A program made the position numbers and the translations under genes. Below, one piece after another: positions 14,789 to 22,590 of a stretch of 24,189 nucleotides of DNA (position 1 is the first letter of the stretch; the number at the start of each line of letters is the position of its first letter). The DNA is from Chloroflexota bacterium (GTDB lineage: Bacteria; Chloroflexota; Dehalococcoidia; JACQTR01): positions 1-24,189 of the forward strand of contig JACQTR010000006.1 of the NCBI GenBank assembly GCA_016210705.1, given 5' to 3'. The notes under the pieces are model-generated. The model was given only the letters and a program-made list of their open reading frames with translations. It was not told the DNA's origin and ran no database searches.

Positions 14789-15427
14789 TTAATCGAGCCA
14801 CCGGAGAACGCCGATAACCCTACCCTGAACCTCTACTTCATCGGGATCAAGGTAAAGGGGTGACATCTGGATATTAGCTGGCTGGAGACGGATTCGTCCC
14901 CCCTCTCGATAGATGCGCTTCAGGGTGACCTCGTTCTCCTTTTTAAGCCAAGCGGCCACCATATCGCCATCATTGGCTGTGGCCGCCGCCTGCATTAAAA
15001 CGACATCCCCGTCATTTATGTAAGCATCCACCATAGAAGTGCCCTTAACCTTTAAAGCAAAGACTTCTTCTCTTCCTTTGATCATCTCCTCTGCTACCTC
15101 CAGGGCCTCGGCACTGGCCTCAAGATGCCATGTATCGGGTGTGGGGACCGGGATGGGTTCCCCAGCGGCGATGTAGCCAGCAACAGGTACCCTTACCGTA
15201 GCTGTCCGCCGTTCCCTTTCGCCAATATCGATCCCGCGAGATACCTCACGATCGCGCCGAAGGTAGCCCATTCTTTCTAAGACCTTAAGGTTATAATCTA
15301 CCACCGAGGTAGAACTGATGCCGCAGGCCCGCTGGATATCGCGGACGGTGGGCGGATAGCCTTTCTTATTCAAAAAATCCCTAAGGGCCTCTAATATCTG
15401 GTACTGCCGGGGAGTTAGGTTTTTCAA
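14789..15427 (-). CDS. lexA: SOS-response repressor LexA
   Basis: Represses DNA-damage genes and cuts itself when stimulated by RecA filaments. The chosen start is TTG at 15427 (KNLTPRQYQILEAL), because GGAGG sits 5 nt before it; the longer frame from TTG 15439 has its first codons on that Shine-Dalgarno. The winged helix-turn-helix is at about 4-65 (PTVRDIQRACGISSTSVVDYNLKVL). The self-cleavage bond is Ala-Gly in IAAGEP (88-89), with catalytic S131 (KGTSMVDA) and K170 (VTLKR). Numbers are for the 212-aa form. An SOS box of the Bacillus type lies at 15441-15454, just upstream of the coding region and downstream of the likely -10, so autoregulation is strongly implied. It is transcribed away from the divergent oppD gene. 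Confidence 0.96.
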   Translation of the reverse strand: MKNLTPRQYQILEALRDFLNKKGYPPTVRDIQRACGISSTSVVDYNLKVLERMGYLRRDREVSRGIDIGERERRTATVRVPVAGYIAAGEPIPVPTPDTWHLEASAEALEVAEEMIKGREEVFALKVKGTSMVDAYINDGDVVLMQAAATANDGDMVAAWLKKENEVTLKRIYREGGRIRLQPANIQMSPLYLDPDEVEVQGRVIGVLRWLD

Positions 15428-15440
15428 AGGGGCCTCCAAT

Positions 15441-15454
15441 CGAACGTGTGTTCT
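15441..15454. promoter_or_regulatory. LexA operator (SOS box)
   Basis: CGAACGTGTGTTCT matches the Gram-positive SOS box CGAAC-RNRY-GTTYC at 13 of 14 positions and has the GAAC-N4-GTTC dyad. It lies between the inferred lexA start of transcription and the lexA start codon. No second copy was seen by eye in the window. Confidence 0.85.
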
Positions 15455-15461
15455 GTTAATG

Positions 15462-15491
15462 ACACTATCACAACCATCCTGGGCCTGTCAA
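15462..15491 (-). promoter_or_regulatory. lexA promoter
   Basis: TTGACA (15491-15486) and TAGTGT (15467-15462) with an 18-bp spacer on the minus strand. The -35 box is perfect and the -10 is weak; GATAGT one or two bases earlier, preceded by TGT, could serve as an extended -10. The SOS box lies immediately downstream. Confidence 0.6.
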
Positions 15492-15495
15492 TCCC

Positions 15496-15525
15496 TTGAT
15501 TATTCGAGTATTATAATGATATATA
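15496..15525 (+). promoter_or_regulatory. Possible promoter of the oppD-like gene
   Basis: TTGATT (15496-15501), 18-bp spacer and TATATA (15520-15525) on the plus strand. A perfect TATAAT at 15512-15517 lacks a -35 box at proper distance. A small hairpin (CCAAGG at 15537-15542, CCTTGG at 15549-15554) abuts the GGGGTGAG Shine-Dalgarno of the gene. Confidence 0.45.
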
Positions 15526-15565
15526 TAGGGCCTAATCCAAGGCATAGCCCTTGGGGTGAGTTATT

Positions 15566-16552
15566 ATGAACCACGAAGATGTCTTATTAACGGTGAAAGA
15601 CCTCCACACCCATTTTTTTACCCGCCAGGGGGTAGTTAAAGCGGTAAATGGGGTTTCCTTCACCTTGCGCCCTCACAGTATCTTGGGCATCGTGGGTGAG
15701 AGCGGCAGTGGCAAAACGGTAACTGCCCTTTCTCTTTTACGCTTGGTTCCCTACCCAGGAAAAATAGTCCGCGGTGAGGTAGTTTTCGCTGGTCAGGACC
15801 TGCTGACCTTAGATAAGGAGGCCCTACGACGTATCCGAGGTAAAGAGATCGCTTTGATCTTCCAGGACGCTGCCTCCAGCCTCAACCCGATAATGTCTAT
15901 CGGTCCCCAAATCGAGGAGATGATCGCTGCTCATCTGTCGCTCTCCAAAAAAGAAACCAAAAAGTGGGTTATTGCTGTCCTTCGCCAGATGGGTATACCA
16001 GCACCGGAACGAGCCGCCACTCAGTACCCCTTCCAACTGAGCGGCGGCATGAACCAACGGGTGATGATCGCCATAGCAACCCTTTTGAATCCCAAAATTA
16101 TCATAGCCGATGAGCCCACCTCTGCCTTGGACGCCACCCTTCAGGCCCAGATCCTGTACCATCTGAGAGAGCTCAAAGAGGCTGGGCAATCCTCTATAAT
16201 CCTCATCACCCACGATCTGGGGATAATCGCCCAGATGGCCGATGAAGTAGGGGTTATGTACGCGGGTACGCTGATCGAGTCGGCCACCGCCAGTCAGCTC
16301 CTCAAAACCCCTACTCATCCTTACACCTGGGCTCTTCTTCGCTCTCTACCACGCTTGGACTCAGATGAGTCCCTACGGCCTATAAGGGGCTCGCCTCCCA
16401 ATCCCCTCGAGATCTCTGAAAAATGCGCCTTCATACCCCGTTGCCATAAGGCCCGTAATGAATGCCGTCTCAATCCACGACCACCCCTCCAAGAAATTGC
16501 CCCTCATCATTGGGTGGCCTGTTACAACCCGGTGAGATATGACTGGGACTAA
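15566..16552 (+). CDS. oppD: Oligopeptide/dipeptide ABC transporter ATPase (OppD/DppD type)
   Basis: Hydrolyses ATP to drive a peptide (or nickel/glycoside) importer at the inner face of the membrane. Walker A GESGSGKT is at 44-51, the Q-loop FQD at 99-101, the signature LSGGMNQ at 158-164, Walker B IIIADEP at 178-184 and the switch His H216 (ITHDLG). The C-terminal oligopeptide-family extension has four cysteines (C287, C293, C300, C319), like the iron-sulfur-binding cysteines described in DppD-type ATPases. Length 328 aa is normal. It starts at ATG with GGGGTGAG 8 nt upstream. No permease, binding protein or OppF partner is adjacent, so it is an orphan that must work with subunits encoded elsewhere. 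Its stop overlaps the stop of the convergent holA gene. The substrate is not determinable. Confidence 0.93.
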   Translation: MNHEDVLLTVKDLHTHFFTRQGVVKAVNGVSFTLRPHSILGIVGESGSGKTVTALSLLRLVPYPGKIVRGEVVFAGQDLLTLDKEALRRIRGKEIALIFQDAASSLNPIMSIGPQIEEMIAAHLSLSKKETKKWVIAVLRQMGIPAPERAATQYPFQLSGGMNQRVMIAIATLLNPKIIIADEPTSALDATLQAQILYHLRELKEAGQSSIILITHDLGIIAQMADEVGVMYAGTLIESATASQLLKTPTHPYTWALLRSLPRLDSDESLRPIRGSPPNPLEISEKCAFIPRCHKARNECRLNPRPPLQEIAPHHWVACYNPVRYDWD

Positions 16553-17553
16553 CTAAATCCCACCACCAAGAGATCTAGTGCCATCTCCTCCCGGTATATT
16601 CCCCTTTTTATTGCTAGATCAATCTCCAGCAATCGATGATGGATGGCCATTAACGACTCCATGGAATAAAGACGGGCTTGCTCCATGGTTCGAGCCAGAG
16701 CATAGTCAGAAGCCAGCTCCAGCCGACTCCCAATCTCCGACTTAGGTAAACCCTTGCGGATTAGCTCCTTGGCCTCCATGGCCAGCCGTAGTTGGCGCGC
16801 GATTATGGCTAAGAGATGAGACGCGGTGTCTCCCTCTAACAATAGCTGATGGAGGTGCTGCAGTGCCACTTGGCGACGTTGTGCCATAAGGGCGTCCACC
16901 ATTGCAAAGACATTAGCTTCCCGGGCGTAGCTAACCAACCGGCGCACAGCCTCATCATCGATTTGGCCATCGAGGGAATAAAGGCACAACTTTTCGATTT
17001 CTTGGGCCATTAGCCCTAAATTGCTCCCAATGGCTTCTTCCAATAGATCTACCGCTGCTAGAGTTATGCTACCCCCCAGTCGGCTTACTTGGCTCCCTAT
17101 CCAACGGCGCAGTGCTTCTTTCCTGAGGGGACGAAACTCCCGTACTTGGGCCACAGAGGTCAATTCCTTGAGCAAAGGATTGTTCCTAGACAGCTTACCA
17201 TCGACCATCACTAATGCTGTGGTAGTAGTCATCTGACATATATACTCTTTCAAATTGCTCCAAGGGGACTTTTCTCCTTCCCCGGGAGACAGACGACGCC
17301 CCCCCTGAGCTTGTCGAAGGGCCTGCCTTTGGGATTCGTAGCGAGCCAAAAGGCCTTCCACCACTACCAACCGTGACGGCGCCAGAAAAGGCAGCGAATC
17401 GCAGGCGTTGGTAAGTTGTTCCCAGGTCAAATGCTGACCGTCTAAAATAGTGGTGTTAAGGGACAAAAACTCTTCATCACCAAGACCCTGCTTGATTTCC
17501 CGAAGAGCCCCGTCTCTAGAAAAGGTATCTTCGCCAAAGAGGATGTAAAACAG
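16549..17553 (-). CDS. holA: DNA polymerase III delta subunit HolA, CTG start and in-frame repeat
   Basis: Clamp-loader subunit that opens the beta sliding clamp at replication forks. The C-terminal two thirds carry the family pattern NPLLKEL, REFRPLRKEALRRWI, AVDLLEEAIGSNLGLMAQEIEKLCLY and the helical C-terminal collar domain (QLRLAMEAKELIRKG). The first ATG/GTG/TTG in frame is TTG 17466, which would give 305 aa and lose the conserved beginning. Upstream the frame stays open and encodes FYILFGEDTFSRDGALREI, the normal delta N-terminus, right after a CTG at 17553 that has AGGGGAG 5 nt before it. I therefore place the start at CTG 17553 (334 aa, the usual size). Residues about 77-97 (QALRQAQGGRRLSPG) are an in-frame insertion of a dispersed palindromic repeat. 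The stop overlaps the oppD stop. Confidence 0.88.
   Translation of the reverse strand: MFYILFGEDTFSRDGALREIKQGLGDEEFLSLNTTILDGQHLTWEQLTNACDSLPFLAPSRLVVVEGLLARYESQRQALRQAQGGRRLSPGEGEKSPWSNLKEYICQMTTTTALVMVDGKLSRNNPLLKELTSVAQVREFRPLRKEALRRWIGSQVSRLGGSITLAAVDLLEEAIGSNLGLMAQEIEKLCLYSLDGQIDDEAVRRLVSYAREANVFAMVDALMAQRRQVALQHLHQLLLEGDTASHLLAIIARQLRLAMEAKELIRKGLPKSEIGSRLELASDYALARTMEQARLYSMESLMAIHHRLLEIDLAIKRGIYREEMALDLLVVGFS
17303..17321. repeat. Dispersed palindromic repeat element inserted in frame in holA
   Basis: CCCTGAGCTTGTCGAAGGG is an imperfect palindrome of the type often scattered in many copies through bacterial genomes and often translated as ALRQAQG(E/G). It sits inside the holA reading frame, in a low-complexity stretch that interrupts the otherwise recognisable delta sequence. 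Only one copy is in this window, so the repeat status rests on recognition of the motif. Confidence 0.6.
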
Positions 17554-17587
17554 TTCTACTCCCCTACCCTCTCTTAAACCAGAACAT

Positions 17588-17617
17588 ATCTAAATCACTT
17601 GTTTTATATTATGTCAA
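17588..17617 (-). promoter_or_regulatory. Possible promoter of holA
   Basis: TTGACA (17617-17612), 18-bp spacer and TTAGAT (17593-17588) on the minus strand, in the AT-rich gap between the TolB-like gene and holA. The -35 is perfect and the -10 poor. The predicted start is about 28 nt upstream of CTG 17553, consistent with translation from that codon. Confidence 0.45.
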
Positions 17618-17631
17618 CTTAATAATAACAA

Positions 17632-18864
17632 TCATTGTGGTCGCCAGGCAAAGGTATTGCGCAAGGGCCCTATCTGGATAGCACCGCTGCCATCTATTTT
17701 AGCGACCCATAGGGTTGGCGGATTTCCGCCTACTACATAAGCTATCATGGTGAAGTCCGATGAGAATCTCATATGAAGACTAGGTAGCGTTGCTAATGTG
17801 GTCAGCCCAGTACCATTGCTTTGCGCCCGGTAGACAGCCATTTTAGGTAATTTGGCATCAGCCCAGTATATATGCGAGCTGTCAGGGGAGAAAGCTACGT
17901 GACTAGAAGGGATGCGTTCGCTGGGGTAGCTTATGGTGGAGTCCACTATAGGTGTAACGGTAAGAGTGGCGAAATCTAGAATGCTTAGACGAAGACCGGC
18001 TTCACCGAACCCAGATATAAAGACGGCGCTCTGGCTATCCAGAGACATCCAGAACTGAATGCCGTTATCAAACTGTGCCAACCTCGCCAACTGCCCGCTG
18101 GCCAAATCCAACAGGGAGGCCTCATAGCGAATACCCATACCGTCTCCCTCTCGGTATTGAGAAGCCACCAGTATCGCCTTGCCATCCAATACCCAGGCCA
18201 GGGCTCGATCGATGCCGATGCCGAGGGTTCTCGTTGTCCCCGTGTTTACGTCATAGATGACCACCTTGCCCCGCTCAGCATTGTAGGCCAAGGATGAGCC
18301 ATCGGGCGACCATACAATGTCACCTTCCACGCCATCTAACGATGCTATAGCGTTGCCCTCAGCATCAGCCACGTAATATCGGGCAGTAATCTCCGTCGCT
18401 GTTCCGCGGAGTACACTGTAGGCCAAATAATGGCCAGTGGGCGACCAAGCAAAGCTTCCCATAAACTCGGTCTCCTTCAAAATGCGGCCATTTATGTCAA
18501 CGACCACCATCACATTGTTAAGGGAGGGTTCTGGTCTAGGCAAAGGTTTATCCGGATTTACGCCGCGGCACACCAGCCTGTCGCCTCTCGGTGACCAGCT
18601 CAAAAACGTTGCGTAAGGACATCGCTCGCTGTCGATAAGTTTCTTTTTGCCGCTGCCATCGGCATTGATGATCCAGATACTACCCTCTCCATCGGCATAA
18701 GCAAGCTGGTTGAGGGATCCCTCCTTAGCAGGTGTGGCTTCGGGCTTGGGCTTCATAACAGCTGTTTGAGTTGGCGTCGGAGCTATGCGGGCACCATCCT
18801 TAGTCGGTCGGCAAGCCACAAATAAAAGAGTTGCAATGACCATCAATAGATATATAGGCCGCAA
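17632..18864 (-). CDS. TolB-like beta-propeller lipoprotein
   Basis: Secreted, membrane-anchored WD40/PD40-type propeller; such proteins bind or display other proteins, but the partner here is unknown. Starting at TTG 18864 the protein is 410 aa and opens with a lipoprotein signal (MRPIYLLMVIATLLFVAC; lipobox LFVAC). A Pro/Thr-rich linker follows (PTPTQTAVMKPKPEATP), then repeated propeller blades marked by SWSPRGDRL, AWSPTGHYLAYS, VWSPDGSSLAYN and AFSPDSSHIYWAD. The TTG is preferred because GGGAG lies about 7 nt upstream and yields a compact signal peptide. The ATG at 18906, overlapping the amidohydrolase stop by 14 nt, has GGGGG with no spacing and would add an odd Cys-containing leader. 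It shares the operon of mnmG and the amidohydrolase. The true E. coli TolB function is unlikely, as no Tol-Pal genes are present. Confidence 0.82.
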   Translation of the reverse strand: MRPIYLLMVIATLLFVACRPTKDGARIAPTPTQTAVMKPKPEATPAKEGSLNQLAYADGEGSIWIINADGSGKKKLIDSERCPYATFLSWSPRGDRLVCRGVNPDKPLPRPEPSLNNVMVVVDINGRILKETEFMGSFAWSPTGHYLAYSVLRGTATEITARYYVADAEGNAIASLDGVEGDIVWSPDGSSLAYNAERGKVVIYDVNTGTTRTLGIGIDRALAWVLDGKAILVASQYREGDGMGIRYEASLLDLASGQLARLAQFDNGIQFWMSLDSQSAVFISGFGEAGLRLSILDFATLTVTPIVDSTISYPSERIPSSHVAFSPDSSHIYWADAKLPKMAVYRAQSNGTGLTTLATLPSLHMRFSSDFTMIAYVVGGNPPTLWVAKIDGSGAIQIGPLRNTFAWRPQ

Positions 18865-18892
18865 CTCAACTCTCCCACAGAAAAAGCATATA

Positions 18893-20434
18893 TTACTCCG
18901 CTGCATCCCCCACTATTCGGCCACCGATTATGGTTTTCTCCACCTTTATGTTTTTGATCTCCTCCTTGGGCACAGTTAATGGGTCATCACTGAGGACCAC
19001 CAAATCCGCCGCTTTACCTGGGGTTATGGAGCCTTGGGTTGTTTCGGCGAAGGAGGTGTAAGCTCCAGCTACCGTATACATCCAAAGGGCCTGGTAACGG
19101 GATACTCTCTCTTCTGGTAGAACGCTCTTGCCCGTTTCAGCGCGACGAGTGACAGCGCCGTAAATACCCACTAAGGGATTGGGAGGAACCACTGGGCAAT
19201 CGGAGCTGGCAGCGGGCCGCAAACCACCTTCCCAAAAAGAACGAAACCGATAGAGCCAGCGCAGATCATTATTGGGCACTTCGGCCAGATAGCGTTCCCC
19301 ACTGTAGTAAAGAAAAGGTGGTTGGCTTACCACTACCGCTCCTACTCCCTTCAGTCGCTCTAAGAGCTCAGGAGGACAAACTGAGCAATGCTCCAAACGA
19401 TGGCGGTGATCTTTTCGCGGGATCTGTTCCAAGGCACGCTCTAGAGCTGTGGCTGCCGCCTCTATCGCTGGCTCTTCAATAACGTGGATAGCAACTTGCA
19501 GGCCAGCTTGGTGAACCGTCAGGACCTGCTGATTCAACTCCTCTTGGCTGGGGTGTAGATCTCCTGTGGTTTCGTCTACGATTATTTTTGTAGCACCCCA
19601 GGATAGGCCCGGGCCCAAAGGCGGCCGCCCTTCCCCGATTTCGGGCAAGCTCTCAAAACCGGTCATGATCCATACCCGTGGCACTAGTTGCCCTTTCTCC
19701 TTCCACTTAGCAAAGACTAGTCCTTGGGACAGGTCATTGCTCACCGTAGCATCTTGGAAAGAAGTAATCCCAAAGGAAAGTAACTGTTGGTTTGCTTGCT
19801 TAACCCCCTGTGCTAGCTCCTCCTCTGTCAATGGCTCTACCTTATCTTTAAGGTACTCGTCCATCTCGTAAAGTATGCCCGTGAGTTCTCCGGAATCCCA
19901 GTTTCTATCAATAATCCCTCCAGGAGGCTCGGAGGTTTCTGGGCCGATGCCTACCAAGGAAAGGGCCCGGCTATTGAGTACACAGGCGTGACCAGAGCGG
20001 TGGTTTAAACGAACTGGGTGATGGGGAGATACCTCGTCCAGGTCCCAACGGGTAGGATGGCGCTTATCTGCCAAATAAAACTCATTGTAGCCTACGCCGC
20101 GGATCCAGCGACCGGGAGGGGTTATCAACACCCGCTGACGCAAAGCAGCCTTTATATCGGCTATGCTGGACACCGCCGTCGGGCTACAATCCAAGCTCAA
20201 TAAGCTTGCAGCATAGGCTCGGAAGTGCATATGAGCATCGTTGAACCCTGGGATCAGGGTCTTTCCTTGTAAATCTATGACCTCCGTGCTTGGGGTACAT
20301 AAGGATTCCATGTCCGAATTGTTGCCCACGGCCACAATTTTCGACCCAGACACCGCCACCAACTCTCCCTTGGGGCGTTGCGGATCCATGGTTATAACGT
20401 TGCTCTGATAAAGCACTAAATCGGGCCTAAGCAT
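18893..20434 (-). CDS. YtcJ-like metal-dependent amidohydrolase
   Basis: Amidohydrolase-superfamily enzyme of the Amidohydro_3/YtcJ type, likely hydrolysing an amide or cyclic amide; the substrate is unknown. The small beta-sandwich is formed by both ends (VLYQSNVITMD at the N-terminus, GKAADLVVLSDDPL at the C-terminus). The metal-site HxH is H68/H70 in GFNDAHMHF. Further ligand-type positions are IHVIEE, HRLEHCSVCP and the ASSDCPV segment with its aspartate near the end of the barrel. Length 513 aa is normal. No signal peptide, so cytoplasmic. The ATG is 2 nt after the mnmG stop with AAGGA 8 nt upstream, so it is read from the mnmG promoter; its end overlaps the longer reading of the TolB-like gene. 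Confidence 0.9.
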   Translation of the reverse strand: MLRPDLVLYQSNVITMDPQRPKGELVAVSGSKIVAVGNNSDMESLCTPSTEVIDLQGKTLIPGFNDAHMHFRAYAASLLSLDCSPTAVSSIADIKAALRQRVLITPPGRWIRGVGYNEFYLADKRHPTRWDLDEVSPHHPVRLNHRSGHACVLNSRALSLVGIGPETSEPPGGIIDRNWDSGELTGILYEMDEYLKDKVEPLTEEELAQGVKQANQQLLSFGITSFQDATVSNDLSQGLVFAKWKEKGQLVPRVWIMTGFESLPEIGEGRPPLGPGLSWGATKIIVDETTGDLHPSQEELNQQVLTVHQAGLQVAIHVIEEPAIEAAATALERALEQIPRKDHRHRLEHCSVCPPELLERLKGVGAVVVSQPPFLYYSGERYLAEVPNNDLRWLYRFRSFWEGGLRPAASSDCPVVPPNPLVGIYGAVTRRAETGKSVLPEERVSRYQALWMYTVAGAYTSFAETTQGSITPGKAADLVVLSDDPLTVPKEEIKNIKVEKTIIGGRIVGDAAE

Positions 20435-20436
20435 TA

Positions 20437-22344
20437 CTAAGTCCTTCGCGGCCTCCGCTCTAAGTTAACCATCAGTATGGCCATATCGGCGGGGGTAACA
20501 CCGGGAATCCGGGAGGCCTGGCCTAGGCTAGCGGGCTGGAAATGTTTTAGTTTCTCCCTAGCCTCAGTACGAAAGCCAATAACACTATCATAATCAAATG
20601 CTAGAGGAATTCTCCGCTCCTCTAAGCGTTGCATTTTCTCCACCTCTGTCCTTTGTCTTTGGATGTAGCCACCATACTTGGCTTCTATCTCTACTTGCTC
20701 GCCTACCTCATGGGCGAGAACGCTCAACCCTAAAACCGTCAATGTCCCATAACCAATCTCAGGTCGGCGCAAGAACTCCAACGCACTGATGTTGCGACTT
20801 ACCGGGGCCAACCCCACTTTAGCAAACGCCTCTGCCATGCCGTCATTGGCTGATAGGTAAATCTGGGAGAGGCGCTTCATTTCCTCAGCCACAGCCTCCT
20901 TCTTCCTTATAACCCCTTCGTAACGCTCCTTAGATACTAGGCCTAACTGGTAGCCAATAGGAGTGAGCCTCAAATCGGCGTTGTCTTGACGCAGTAATAG
21001 ACGATATTCAGCCCGAGAGGTAAACAGACGATAGGGCTCGGCAATATCCCGAGTCACCAGATCATCAATCATCACTCCGATGTAAGCTTGATCACGGCCC
21101 AGTACGAGGGGCGGCTTGCCTTGAACTTTGAGGGCAGCGTTGATGCCAGCCATCAAGCCTTGAGCGGCCGCCTCTTCATAGCCCGAGGTACCATTGATCT
21201 GGCCTGCCACAAAGAGCCCAGGCACCAATTTGGATTCCAAGGTAGCTTGGGTTTGGCTGGGAGGAATATAATCGTATTCCACGGCGTAACCTACCCTAGT
21301 CATCTCCACCCTCTCCAGGGCAGGGATGGAGCGTAGCATGGCCAACTGCACGTCCTCGGGCAAACTGGTGTTGGCTCCCTGAACATAGACCTCATGAGTC
21401 TGCCAGCCCTCCGGCTCCAAAAAAAGACCGTGGGAGTCTTTGTCGGCAAAGCGCACCACCTTGTCTTCGATAGACGGGCAATAGCGAGGCCCAATCCCTT
21501 GGATAAGCCCCGTAAACAATGGCGCCCGATGGAGATTGGCCCTGATGATTTCGTGGGTCTTGACATTAGTATGAACCAGATAACAAGGGAGTTGGCGCCG
21601 CCACGGCGTAGGGGAACCAGGGGGATAGACAGGGTTAGGAGTAGGGAAGACCATATTTTGCGCGGAGTCATTGACGAAGCTGAAATAGAGGGGCACCTCG
21701 CTGCCAGGTTGAAGAATGGCCTTGGAGAAATCGATTGTTTTGGCATCGATTCGAGGAGGCGTACCCGTCTTTAGCCGCCCCAAGGCAAATCCCAAATGAC
21801 GCAGTGATTGAGCAAGGCCAATAGCCGCAAACTCGCCAGCCCTACCGGCGACATAGCTTACCTCGCCCACGATAATGCGCCCGGCCAATGATGTGCCTGT
21901 GGTAAGAACCAAACAACGGGTCTCATAACGCCACCCCAAGTGGGTCTTTACCACTAAACGATGACCATCGGCTGTCAATTCCTCTACCAATGCCTGTTTT
22001 ATGTCAAGTCGTTCTTGGTGCTCTAGGGTTTGTTTCATAGCCAGGCCGTACAGCTTTTTATCGGCCTGAGCACGTAAGGCTTGAACCGCTGGCCCCTTTC
22101 CCGTGTTCAGCATCCGTATCTGGATAAAGGTTTTATCGATATTACGGGCCATTTCCCCTCCCAGGGCGTCGATTTCCCGCACCAGGTGGCCCTTGGCCGG
22201 CCCGCCGATAGAGGGATTACAAGGCATTAGGGCCACATTATCAAGATTCATGGTCAAAAGTAGGGTACGGCATCCCAGGCGAGCTGCTGCTAGGGCAGCT
22301 TCGCACCCGGCGTGGCCAGCTCCAATAACTATGACGTCATACAT
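20437..22344 (-). CDS. mnmG: tRNA uridine-5-carboxymethylaminomethyl modification enzyme MnmG (GidA)
   Basis: With MnmE, installs the carboxymethylaminomethyl group on U34 of several tRNAs, using FAD, NADH and a folate one-carbon unit. The N-terminal FAD motif GAGHAGCEAA begins at residue 8. Other family blocks are MPCNPSIGGPAKGHLVREIDALGG, TGTPPRIDAKTIDFS, FAGQINGTSGYEEAAAQGL-like sequence and the C-terminal tRNA-binding helical domain (IPGVTPADMAILMVNLERR). Length 635 aa is typical. Start ATG 22344 has no clear Shine-Dalgarno. A good promoter lies at 22370-22399. MnmE is not in the window, and gidB/rsmG, often linked to gidA, is absent; instead an amidohydrolase follows after 2 nt. Confidence 0.96.
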   Translation of the reverse strand: MYDVIVIGAGHAGCEAALAAARLGCRTLLLTMNLDNVALMPCNPSIGGPAKGHLVREIDALGGEMARNIDKTFIQIRMLNTGKGPAVQALRAQADKKLYGLAMKQTLEHQERLDIKQALVEELTADGHRLVVKTHLGWRYETRCLVLTTGTSLAGRIIVGEVSYVAGRAGEFAAIGLAQSLRHLGFALGRLKTGTPPRIDAKTIDFSKAILQPGSEVPLYFSFVNDSAQNMVFPTPNPVYPPGSPTPWRRQLPCYLVHTNVKTHEIIRANLHRAPLFTGLIQGIGPRYCPSIEDKVVRFADKDSHGLFLEPEGWQTHEVYVQGANTSLPEDVQLAMLRSIPALERVEMTRVGYAVEYDYIPPSQTQATLESKLVPGLFVAGQINGTSGYEEAAAQGLMAGINAALKVQGKPPLVLGRDQAYIGVMIDDLVTRDIAEPYRLFTSRAEYRLLLRQDNADLRLTPIGYQLGLVSKERYEGVIRKKEAVAEEMKRLSQIYLSANDGMAEAFAKVGLAPVSRNISALEFLRRPEIGYGTLTVLGLSVLAHEVGEQVEIEAKYGGYIQRQRTEVEKMQRLEERRIPLAFDYDSVIGFRTEAREKLKHFQPASLGQASRIPGVTPADMAILMVNLERRPRRT

Positions 22345-22369
22345 ACTCGTTGCTCAGAGTCAATGCCTA

Positions 22370-22399
22370 ATTCTATCATCGCTTAAGATTTCTTGTCGA
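22370..22399 (-). promoter_or_regulatory. mnmG operon promoter
   Basis: On the minus strand TCGACA (22399-22394), 18-bp spacer and TAGAAT (22375-22370), five of six matches in each box, with TGA before the -10 giving an extended -10 (TGATAGAAT). The start of transcription would be near 22363, a 19-nt leader before the ATG. It likely drives mnmG, the amidohydrolase and the TolB-like gene. Confidence 0.65.
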
Positions 22400-22571
22400 T
22401 GTCTCCCTAGGCTTGCCAACAAAAGGACTCTTAATACCGCCAAAAGGTACATCCAAGTTTATCCCTCATACCCAAGAAGTGAACCCTTTGACACTTATGG
22501 CTTTCCCCAATTCCCATTAGAATCATAATCAGAAACTCTTTATTTAGTTGACGGAGTTATGATACACTTCA

Positions 22572-22590
22572 AACTTAGATTGTCTAAGTT
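22572..22590. repeat. 19-bp palindrome, possible operator
   Basis: AACTTAGA (22572-22579), 3-nt centre, TCTAAGTT (22583-22590): perfect 8-bp arms. It lies between the divergent mnmG and secreted-protein genes, about 185 nt before the latter. A dimeric regulator site or a small RNA hairpin are both possible; no regulator can be named. Confidence 0.4.

Noticed and set aside
15512..15517. Perfect TATAAT as the -10 of oppD
   Set aside because: No -35 box at 16-18 bp (the sequence there is CAATCC); TATATA at 15520 pairs better with TTGATT.
21300..21746. 148-aa minus-strand frame inside mnmG
   Set aside because: Other frame of a clearly real MnmG sequence.
22103..22528. 141-aa plus-strand frame spanning the mnmG 5' end and its promoter
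   Set aside because: Mostly antisense to MnmG; the rest crosses the mnmG promoter region; no ribosome-binding site.
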